DNA of 12,148 nt from Candidatus Geoarchaeota archaeon (GTDB taxonomy: Archaea > Thermoproteota > Thermoprotei > Gearchaeales > WAQG01): positions 1-12,148 of the forward strand of contig WAQG01000010.1 of assembly GCA_015520395.1 (NCBI GenBank), given 5' to 3'. The notes beneath the pieces are model-generated. The model had not been told where the DNA came from and made no database searches. It worked only from the letters and a program-made list of their open reading frames with translations. Positions 7,418 to 12,148 of the stretch are shown here, one piece after another. Within the stretch, counting starts at the first letter, position 1, and every line of letters starts with the position of its first letter. A program made the position numbers and the translations under genes.

Positions 7418-7654
7418 CTAGTACGTTTTCATTATTATTGAGGTCTCTATCCTCCTAACTCCTGGAAGCGTTGAGAGCCTCTTCTTTATGAGGTTTGAAA
7501 GCTCCGGGAAAGTTTCGACCGAAACCTTGGCGATAAGGTCGTATTCTCCCGTGATGGCACATATGCACTTTACGTTCTTCACCTTCTTCAACTCCGAGCC
7601 GAGTTTATCGATGCTTTCGGGCTCCGCTGTAATAAATATGAATGCCTCTATCAT
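7418..7654 (-). CDS. Stand-alone Lrp/AsnC-type ligand-binding (RAM) domain protein
   Basis: A 78-aa protein equal to the C-terminal effector-binding RAM domain of Lrp/AsnC regulators with no DNA-binding helix-turn-helix. The alternating strand-helix pattern and the TGEYDLIAKV segment (residues 35-44) are characteristic, as is the PELSNLIKKRLSTLPGVRR helix leading to the last strand. ATG start at 7654, with GGAGGG about 11 bases upstream as a possible ribosome-binding site. Such one-domain proteins form rings that bind amino acids and may modulate full-length Lrp proteins or enzymes. It is transcribed away from the methyltransferase across a 100-base AT-rich region. A 74-base gap separates it from the PP-loop gene, which lies downstream on the same strand and could be co-transcribed. 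Two Cys (30, 32) lie in the middle strand; whether they matter is unknown. Confidence 0.9.
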   Translation of the reverse strand: MIEAFIFITAEPESIDKLGSELKKVKNVKCICAITGEYDLIAKVSVETFPELSNLIKKRLSTLPGVRRIETSIIMKTY

Positions 7655-7678
7655 GGCCCCCTATACCCTCCAGATTCA

Positions 7679-7696
7679 GATAATTTATTATTTATC
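7679..7696. promoter_or_regulatory. AT-rich imperfect palindrome in the divergent promoter region
   Basis: An 18-base element begins GATAA and ends TTATC (reverse complements of each other), with two further matching positions per half. It lies between the divergent RAM protein and methyltransferase genes and overlaps the only A/T tract that could supply TATA boxes to both. It could be an Lrp-type control site, or simply an AT-rich core promoter that looks symmetrical by chance. Confidence 0.35.
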
Positions 7697-7754
7697 GTTA
7701 ATTCTTATTAGTAGGAGTGTAGGGTTAAATCCGGGCTGGAGGGCATATACCTCG

Positions 7755-8342
7755 ATGTTGACCGATGAGTTCCTTAGAGCCTCTGAGAAGGTTAGGGGCG
7801 AGTCGTATAGGCTTGGAATACCCTCAATCGACCCTGAAGATGGATACCACATATACTCCATAGCATTCACCTATGCCTCTACATCGGGGAGGAGGCTGAG
7901 GGCTGCGGATCTTGGGGCCGGGATCGGCTACTCAACCATCTGGATGGCCAAAGCCCTTGAAGATGCTCCTGCAGGGGATTCTGAAGTCTCGGCAGTTGAG
8001 GTGGATCCATGGAGGGCTGAGAGGCTGGCTAAGCTCGTTTCATCCCTAAAGCTTTTTGAAAGAGTTAGGATTAGGGTTGTCAGGCAAGACGCCCTTGAGT
8101 TTCTTAAAGAGCTGGACGACGTATCTCTCGACCTAGTCTTCGTGGATGTTGATAAGTGGGAGTACCCGGATGTCGCAAGAGTGCTCGAGGAAAAGCTCAG
8201 GAAGGGCGGAATAGCGATTTTCCATAATGCCTATGTGCCAGCTCCCCCGGAGGAGTTCTTTCAGGTGATTTCTAGGCCACCGTGGACGTCAACCGTGATA
8301 CCGACCAGGCTAGGCCTCCTTGTAGCGGTGTTGTCGAGTTAA
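7755..8342 (+). CDS. SAM-dependent methyltransferase, O-methyltransferase-like
   Basis: Class I methyltransferase of 195 aa from the ATG at 7755. The frame is open further upstream, but that part overlaps the divergent RAM gene and its promoter. SAM-binding motif I is DLGAGIGYST (52-61), the acidic ribose contact is probably E82 in VEVD, and FVDVDKWEYP (129-138) resembles the FxDxDKxxY block of caffeoyl-CoA-type O-methyltransferases, where the Asp residues bind the metal. Length and the family-like lead-in fit this group. The natural substrate cannot be told. A TATA-like tract (about 7681-7698) lies 55-75 bases ahead of the ATG. No obvious operon partner follows; the membrane cassette downstream has its own promoter. 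Confidence 0.85.
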   Translation: MLTDEFLRASEKVRGESYRLGIPSIDPEDGYHIYSIAFTYASTSGRRLRAADLGAGIGYSTIWMAKALEDAPAGDSEVSAVEVDPWRAERLAKLVSSLKLFERVRIRVVRQDALEFLKELDDVSLDLVFVDVDKWEYPDVARVLEEKLRKGGIAIFHNAYVPAPPEEFFQVISRPPWTSTVIPTRLGLLVAVLSS

Positions 8343-8420
8343 GCTGAATTGGGTTTCCGTCCTTTCCACATACCCTAGAAGCCGGGATACGTTGCAGTGC
8401 CCTCATAGCGGTGATAAAGG

Positions 8421-8428
8421 TTTATATA
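8421..8428 (+). promoter_or_regulatory. TATA box of the membrane/PadR cassette
   Basis: TTTATATA with purines in front (AAAGG) is a strong archaeal TATA box. It predicts a transcript start near 8450 and a leader of about 15 bases before the ATG at 8465. Its last base is one base from the inverted repeat at 8430-8448. Confidence 0.65.
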
Positions 8429-8429
8429 G

Positions 8430-8448
8430 TACATCGGATAACGATGTA
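8430..8448. promoter_or_regulatory. Perfect inverted repeat, candidate PadR operator
   Basis: TACATCG, five bases GATAA, then CGATGTA: a perfect 7-bp inverted repeat of 19 bases in total. It fills the space between the TATA box and the expected transcript start, where archaeal repressors commonly bind to block RNA polymerase. The third gene of the operon encodes a PadR-family regulator, so autoregulation is the natural hypothesis. The half-sites contain ACAT and ATGT, as in known PadR sites, though arranged in the opposite order to the ATGT-N-ACAT form I recall. No second copy of the paired arms was seen in the window. Confidence 0.6.
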
Positions 8449-8464
8449 TATAGGGTGCCGATAT

Positions 8465-8908
8465 ATGAGGCCTGCAGTCGCTGGATTGGTGAGTGGCCTT
8501 ATCTGTGGAGCCCTGGCAACCGTTGCTGGGAGTATCATCTCTCTTCTAGTGTATCCGGATGTGGTTGATACAATCTCGTCATTTCTGGTGAGGGCCTCAG
8601 AGGGTGTCTTGACCCCTGAGAGCGCTAAGATGATGATACTTGTCTCATTGTTCACAAATAACCTCACGGTCTTCATGCTGATAGGAGTTATCGGTGGGGT
8701 GGCGTACGGAAGGACGGTAAGGTCTAAAAGCCTTGCTAAGGCCCTTGGAGTGGGGCTGTTGATCGGGCTTCTCGTGGGGGTATCAAACCTAACCCTCCAG
8801 ACAACCTTATTCGGAACACATCCAGCATTCATAGCTGGCTTCATGGCAACCCTGGGGATCTGGGCCATATACGGTGCACTCCTCCACAGGCTCATGGAGG
8901 CTGAGTAA
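8465..8908 (+). CDS. Four-helix membrane protein of unknown function
   Basis: A 147-aa hydrophobic protein, ATG at 8465 chosen because the frame upstream to 8411 runs through the TATA box and inverted repeat. Four predicted membrane segments: about 4-30, 56-82, 90-110 and 120-142, with a polar loop of about 25 residues (31-55) between the first two and a basic loop (RTVRSKSLAK) between the second and third. The positive-inside rule would put that basic loop in the cytoplasm. The segment SLFTNNLTVFMLIGVIGGVAYG faintly recalls the NN motif of SpoIIM/DUF95 membrane proteins, but the rest does not clearly match. It is first in an operon with the YhfC-like protease (3-base gap) and the PadR repressor. 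It could be a substrate, partner or sensor for the protease. Function unknown. Confidence 0.75.
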   Translation: MRPAVAGLVSGLICGALATVAGSIISLLVYPDVVDTISSFLVRASEGVLTPESAKMMILVSLFTNNLTVFMLIGVIGGVAYGRTVRSKSLAKALGVGLLIGLLVGVSNLTLQTTLFGTHPAFIAGFMATLGIWAIYGALLHRLMEAE

Positions 8909-8911
8909 AGG

Positions 8912-9589
8912 GTGGAATGGATCCCATACCTATTTTTACTGGCCCTACCCACAATGGCTATTCTAGCTCTTTATCGATTGATTCCACAATTAAGGCCCTT
9001 AGATGCGGAGGCAGTATTGGTGGGAGGCGGGCTCCTGGTGCTCACACTGGTTGTGCAGCCTCCGCTTCAAATGCCTCTTAGAGGGGTTTCCAACATCCAG
9101 CTTAGGGCGCTGGGGGCAGGGCTTATTGCCGGATTTGTTCAGGAAGGTCTTAAGATGTCTGCTGTAGTTAAGCTATATGATAAATCTCCCAAATATGCCC
9201 TTCATTTAGGACTTGGGTTTGGCCTTGGTGAGTGGGGCCTAGCCCTCCTCTCAACGGGCGTAGCCTTGACGCTGGGGCTGACCAGGATCACAGTGATGTC
9301 TGGGTTTCTTGGCTCTGTTGAGAGGGTTTCCAGCATACTGTTTCATATGGCCTCAGCATCCCTCCTAGCCTACTTCGCTTTAAGGCGGAGGGGTTTGTTA
9401 GGCTACTTGATGCTCTCCCTTCTTCATGGCGCCGTTGACTGGATGGCTGCTGGCCTCTCACTAAGCTCGAGCCTTGAGAACCAGTTCCTGGTGGGGCTTG
9501 CCGAGGCGCTCTGGTTATCAACCTCGGTGGGTTTTCTAATATTGGGCTTAAGAGGCGTCCTCCATGGGGAGGCTGGCGGAGAGGGTTAA
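8912..9589 (+). CDS. YhfC/PrsW-like intramembrane protease candidate
   Basis: Multi-pass membrane protein of 225 aa from a GTG at 8912, three bases after the previous stop. About seven hydrophobic segments carry a pattern seen in YhfC-family glutamic/metal-type intramembrane proteases: QEGLK (E78, K81) in one segment, GLGFGLGEWG (E107), VERVSSILFHMASAS (E137, H145) and LLHGAVDW (H172, D176). In the family as I remember it, the first motif has paired Glu and the second has His near the Glu; here these are Gln-Glu and Phe, so activity could be changed. The active residues would lie inside the membrane. It sits between a four-helix membrane protein and a PadR repressor whose start lies inside its 3' end (26-base overlap), so they are probably translated together. 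Family assignment is by motif recognition and is moderate. Confidence 0.6.
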   Translation: MEWIPYLFLLALPTMAILALYRLIPQLRPLDAEAVLVGGGLLVLTLVVQPPLQMPLRGVSNIQLRALGAGLIAGFVQEGLKMSAVVKLYDKSPKYALHLGLGFGLGEWGLALLSTGVALTLGLTRITVMSGFLGSVERVSSILFHMASASLLAYFALRRRGLLGYLMLSLLHGAVDWMAAGLSLSSSLENQFLVGLAEALWLSTSVGFLILGLRGVLHGEAGGEG

Positions 9590-9908
9590 GAGGGATCTCA
9601 AAAGGCTCATCTACCCTGTACTCATCCTTAAGATAATAGTTGATGAGGGTGGAAGGGCCTACGGCTACAGGATAGCCAGGAGGTTTTCCGAGATCACCGG
9701 CCTCAAGCTAGTCGAAGGCACCCTCTACCCAAACCTCAAGGAGCTTGAGAGGATGGGGCTTATCGAGTCCTACTGGGGCGAGTCACCCTCAGGCCCTCCA
9801 AGAAAATACTATGTAGCAACCGAGAGGGGGAAAGCCGAGCTTAAAGACGCCTGCAAAATCGTCAAGGGGATCCTGGAGATTATCTCAGAAATCTGCACCG
9901 TAAGCTGA
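9564..9908 (+). CDS. PadR-family transcriptional regulator
   Basis: A 114-aa winged-helix repressor of the PadR family. Hallmarks: LIYPVLILKIIVDEGGRAYGY (about 15-35), the EGTLYPNLKELERMGLIES recognition helix region (51-69) and GPPRKYYVATERGK (about 77-90) forming the wing, followed by a short C-terminal dimerisation helix. It is of the short PadR-s1 type. The ATG at 9564 lies inside the end of the upstream protease gene, so it is the last gene of the same operon. It most probably represses that operon through the inverted repeat at the first promoter, as PadR proteins commonly autoregulate. The inducing ligand is not evident. The stop is 12 bases from the end of the convergent DUF763 gene. 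Confidence 0.92.
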   Translation: MGRLAERVKRDLKRLIYPVLILKIIVDEGGRAYGYRIARRFSEITGLKLVEGTLYPNLKELERMGLIESYWGESPSGPPRKYYVATERGKAELKDACKIVKGILEIISEICTVS

Positions 9909-9920
9909 CCATCTACTTCC

Positions 9921-11018
9921 TTACCGAAGCTTTAGCTTGGCCAGCCTTCTAAGGGCGCTTAACTTTTCCCTCTCTGAGACTTCAGCAGCCTTCACGTATT
10001 CTTCAAGTGTCCTTATCGTTTCGTCGTAGGTGTGGAAGTCCACCGGATATGGCACGCCATCCTTACCTCCATGGGCAAACGTGTACTTGACTGGATCCCG
10101 CCAGCTTGCAGGCTCCCCATATATCAGCTCGGCCACCAGCGAGAGCGCCCTTATCGTGGCGGGCCCAACACCTCTTATCGAGACGAGCTCCTCGTAATTT
10201 CCAGGCTGGATCTCATAAGCCTTCTTGACAGCCTCCCAGTTTATGGACCAGGGCATCCTGAGCACCGGCACTTTCTCAGTCCTGTATCCAAGCCACCTGT
10301 CCAGGGGCCCGGGCCTAACGGATCTCAGAAGGCTCTTAAGTTTGATGGGTCCCTCCCTGACCAGGTCGACGGAGGCCTTTCTGTTGCCCTCGGCCTCCCT
10401 TGCAGTCATGTTAAGCACGTTTTTAAGGCGTCGTTCACCAACTACACCGCTATGCGGCTCAACTACAAAGCTCTCCAGCCCGCCTGAGATCCAGTGATAC
10501 CTCCTCGCGGTTCTGTCGTCGGGGTTCATTCCCTGCTGGACAACCGCCCATTCGCCCTTCTCCGTTAGGAAGAATGCATGGTGGTAGAGCTGGTAACCAT
10601 CTTGGACGAGGGCGTTGTCAACCTTTGCAGCCATACGGCTCGCATATATGAGTTCCTCTATCCTGGAGCCGCTAAACCCCAACCTACCGCCGATCTCCCT
10701 TATCTCCTCGGGCGTTAAGAGCGACTTTTTCCCCTTACCCCCCGCAACGGCGACGCCGTGCCTATCGATCCTGAGAGCCATCTTCAACACCCCCGTCGTC
10801 ACTGTCGTGAGACCTGATGAGTGCCAGTCGAAGCCCAGGACACAGCCAAGCGACTGGAACCAGAATGGGTCTGACAGCTTCCTCAACAGGCCTCTCGGCC
10901 CCTCCTCAACGACTATCAGGTATGCGATCTGGTCGGCTAGCCTGACCATCCTCCTGATCAACCTTTGCGGAACGCTGCCCCTGTGGAGTGGGAGCACCGC
11001 CTCTCCGGCCCGCCTCAT
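9921..11018 (-). CDS. DUF763 family protein
   Basis: Conserved uncharacterised protein of the DUF763/COG1415 family, 365 aa from the ATG at 11018; a TTG at 11021 directly precedes it. Typical blocks: LPLHRGSVPQRLIRRMVRLA near the N-terminus, FWFQSLGCVLGFDWHSSG (about 53-70), and AHGGKDGVPYPVD near residue 315 followed by TYDETI. A helix-hairpin-helix element (NYEELVSIRGVGPATIRAL, about 274-292) suggests DNA or RNA binding. A basic/Glu-rich helical tail (EREKLSALRRLAKLKLR) closes it. The family is found in archaea and some bacteria and no function is established to my knowledge; a nucleic-acid enzyme or binder is my inference. Its promoter on the minus strand overlaps no neighbour, so it is a single-gene unit convergent with the PadR operon. 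Confidence 0.9.
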   Translation of the reverse strand: MRRAGEAVLPLHRGSVPQRLIRRMVRLADQIAYLIVVEEGPRGLLRKLSDPFWFQSLGCVLGFDWHSSGLTTVTTGVLKMALRIDRHGVAVAGGKGKKSLLTPEEIREIGGRLGFSGSRIEELIYASRMAAKVDNALVQDGYQLYHHAFFLTEKGEWAVVQQGMNPDDRTARRYHWISGGLESFVVEPHSGVVGERRLKNVLNMTAREAEGNRKASVDLVREGPIKLKSLLRSVRPGPLDRWLGYRTEKVPVLRMPWSINWEAVKKAYEIQPGNYEELVSIRGVGPATIRALSLVAELIYGEPASWRDPVKYTFAHGGKDGVPYPVDFHTYDETIRTLEEYVKAAEVSEREKLSALRRLAKLKLR

Positions 11019-11040
11019 CAAGATCTAGGTTAACCTTTTG

Positions 11041-11052
11041 ACTTAAAAAGGA
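11041..11052 (-). promoter_or_regulatory. TATA-like box of the DUF763 gene
   Basis: On the minus strand the stretch reads TCCTTTTTAAGT, about 25-30 bases before the ATG at 11018. The spacing predicts a start of transcription at or near the ATG itself, that is, a leaderless message. Confidence 0.55.
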
Positions 11053-11069
11053 TAACATTAATGCTAAGC

Positions 11070-11081
11070 TAAACTTATATC
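11070..11081 (+). promoter_or_regulatory. TATA-like box of the small zinc-finger gene
   Basis: TAAACTTATATC lies about 40 bases before the TTG start at 11118 and diverges from the DUF763 promoter. The predicted transcript start is about 11100-11105. Moderate support; A/T-rich words are common in this gap. Confidence 0.4.
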
Positions 11082-11117
11082 CCAAGTTGACCCATATTTT
11101 CTAATTGGTGTTCAATA

Positions 11118-11384
11118 TTGAGGTGTGAGAGCTGCGCTTACTGGCAGCCCTGCCTTCTGCACTATTATATGGGCTACTGCAGCAAGCTGGACAGGTTTAC
11201 CTTCGGCGAGAACGAGGCTTGCAACGAGTACTTTAAAGGAACACTTGAAGATGAGTTCTTCTGGTGCATAGACTGCAAGACATATTTACACAGGAGTGAA
11301 ATGTCGCTCCATGTTGGCCATAGGATGTATAAGAACTTCTTTATAGATCCGTTAATATATGTAGAAACCTATACTGCCGATTAA
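11118..11384 (+). CDS. Small protein with two candidate zinc-binding sites
   Basis: An 88-aa protein from a TTG start; no ATG or GTG lies in frame nearby, and the first Cys pair follows at once (MRCESC). Front half: C3, C6, C12, C21 and C35 in the pattern CxxCxYWxPC...GYC...EACNEYF. This resembles small archaeal Cys-cluster proteins of unknown role, enough for one zinc or a small Fe-S site. Back half: C50, C53, H65 and H68 (CIDCK...HVGH), a C2H2-like finger. I recognise no named family. It lies between the divergent DUF763 promoter and the oxidoreductase gene, 28 bases before the latter, which however has its own TATA box. A nucleic-acid or protein adaptor is plausible but not shown. Confidence 0.7.
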   Translation: MRCESCAYWQPCLLHYYMGYCSKLDRFTFGENEACNEYFKGTLEDEFFWCIDCKTYLHRSEMSLHVGHRMYKNFFIDPLIYVETYTAD

Positions 11385-11395
11385 AGATATAAATA
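11384..11395 (+). promoter_or_regulatory. TATA box of the 2-oxoacid:ferredoxin oxidoreductase gene
   Basis: AAGATATAAATA is a near-consensus archaeal TATA box centred about 24 bases before the ATG at 11413, so the message is probably leaderless. It overlaps the stop of the small zinc-finger gene. Confidence 0.7.
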
Positions 11396-11412
11396 ACCCC
11401 CCTTTCACCCTT

Positions 11413-12148
11413 ATGAGGCTGAGCGGGTTGGCGGACCTATCTGTGATCATCGGTGGCCCACAGGGTAGTGGAATAGAGACTGCAGGACAAATATTTATGA
11501 GGGCAGTCCTCAAGTCGGGCTACCACATATATGGGGTTAGGGAGTACCACTCGAACATCATAGGAAAGCATAGCTACTTCATATTCAGGATTAGGGACAG
11601 GAAGGCCCGCTCAATAAAATACCCCGTCCACGCCCTGGCCGCTCTGGACCCGGAGACCCTCTTCACACACCTAGATGACGTCATGCCCGGCGGCCTCGTG
11701 ATATATGATGGATCTAATCCGAACTATAGGCTGGATCGGGTAGTCAGTATGAGCCCCTACCTTAAGGCTAGGGTTAAATCGAGGCTAGCCGCCTACGGTG
11801 ACACGGTCTCAGGAGCCATAGACTACCTAAGGGAGAGGGGCGTGAAAACCCTGGGAGCTAACTACAGGGAGCTCCTCCGAAGGGTTGCTGAGAGGATAGG
11901 GGATGTAAAGGGGCTGATACTGACTCGCTACATAAACACGATAGCCCTAGGCATACTAAGCCACTCAATCGGAATAGAGTTTGAGAAGTATGCGGAGGCT
12001 ATAAGGGACTATATGAGGAGGAAGCCCAGGATAGCCGAACACAACGTCAAAGCAGCTGAGGTGGCATACGAGTATGCCGAAAGGAATGGGCCAAGGATCT
12101 ACGACCTAAGACCAAAGGAGATTGAGGGGCCCCGAATGCTTCTAACGG
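11413..12148 (+). CDS. 2-oxoacid:ferredoxin oxidoreductase, gamma-alpha fused subunit (partial, 3' end cut)
   Basis: The first 245 codons of a 2-oxoacid:ferredoxin oxidoreductase subunit; the gene runs off the window. The N-terminal gamma domain is clear: VIIGGPQGSGIETAGQIF, then GVREYHSNIIGKHSYFIFRI, both hallmarks. In Thermoproteota and Sulfolobales-type enzymes the gamma domain is fused to the alpha (pyrimidine-binding) domain in a protein of about 600 or more residues. The sequence after residue 200 (KPRIAEHNVKAAEVAYEYA) runs through the gamma end toward the linker and shows no stop, which agrees with a fusion. The enzyme oxidatively decarboxylates pyruvate, 2-oxoglutarate or branched 2-oxoacids to acyl-CoA with reduced ferredoxin. 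The TPP-binding beta subunit would be expected just downstream. Substrate preference cannot be fixed from this part. Confidence 0.9.
   Translation, partial: MRLSGLADLSVIIGGPQGSGIETAGQIFMRAVLKSGYHIYGVREYHSNIIGKHSYFIFRIRDRKARSIKYPVHALAALDPETLFTHLDDVMPGGLVIYDGSNPNYRLDRVVSMSPYLKARVKSRLAAYGDTVSGAIDYLRERGVKTLGANYRELLRRVAERIGDVKGLILTRYINTIALGILSHSIGIEFEKYAEAIRDYMRRKPRIAEHNVKAAEVAYEYAERNGPRIYDLRPKEIEGPRMLLT

Noticed and set aside
7488..7754. Upstream extension of the methyltransferase reading frame
   Set aside because: It overlaps the whole RAM-domain gene on the other strand and the shared promoter; the methyltransferase domain is complete from 7755.
8422..8952. Minus-strand open frame of about 176 codons opposite the four-helix protein
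   Set aside because: It would have to start inside the next gene and read through the promoter and inverted repeat of the membrane cassette; the plus-strand product has clean membrane segments.
1..12148. CRISPR array, tRNA, rRNA, insertion sequence or C/D-box RNA
   Set aside because: By eye there is no regular direct repeat with spacers, no T-arm-like tRNA signature, no transposase and no convincing paired C and D boxes. A covariance-model scan would settle it.

Overview
The window reads as chromosomal DNA of a thermophilic archaeon, most probably Thermoproteota (Crenarchaeota-like). Support: arginine is mostly AGG/AGA; TATA-like boxes sit close to start codons, with several apparently leaderless genes; GTG and TTG starts are frequent; and the families are archaeal (thiolase plus DUF35 pairs, AmmeMemoRadiSam radical SAM enzyme, DUF763, stand-alone Lrp ligand-binding domain, 2-oxoacid:ferredoxin oxidoreductase with the gamma domain at the N-terminus). 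Genus or species cannot be named. There is no rRNA, tRNA, CRISPR array or insertion sequence.

Layout. (1) 289-3634, plus strand: a tight four-gene operon of two tandem thiolase-fold proteins followed by two DUF35 zinc-ribbon/OB-fold proteins. Both thiolase-fold proteins lack the nucleophilic cysteine and both catalytic histidines of true thiolases, which makes this the most unusual part of the window. (2) 3724-4767: an AmmeMemoRadiSam-type radical SAM enzyme. (3) 4859-6052: a canonical acetyl-CoA C-acetyltransferase with all catalytic residues, behind its own promoter. (4) 6036-7343, minus strand: a PAPS-reductase-like PP-loop protein whose end overlaps the thiolase end. (5) 7418-7654 (minus) and 7755-8342 (plus): a one-domain Lrp/AsnC-type RAM protein divergent from a SAM methyltransferase, with an AT-rich shared control region. 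(6) 8465-9908: a four-helix membrane protein, a YhfC-like intramembrane protease candidate and a PadR-type repressor in one operon. A perfect 7-bp inverted repeat lies just downstream of its TATA box. (7) 9921-11018 (minus): DUF763 protein. (8) 11118-11384: small double zinc-finger protein. (9) 11413 to the window end: gamma-alpha fused 2-oxoacid:ferredoxin oxidoreductase subunit, cut by the window edge.

How the genes may work together. The left half concerns acyl-CoA carbon-carbon bond chemistry. The pseudo-thiolase/DUF35 operon could form a CoA-thioester aldolase-like complex, by analogy with the Ltp2-ChsH2 steroid aldolase. The canonical thiolase and the ferredoxin oxidoreductase would handle ordinary acyl-CoA and 2-oxoacid steps. 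The right half holds a compact, apparently self-regulated membrane cassette (membrane protein, protease, PadR) of unknown purpose. It is the second candidate for an undescribed system.
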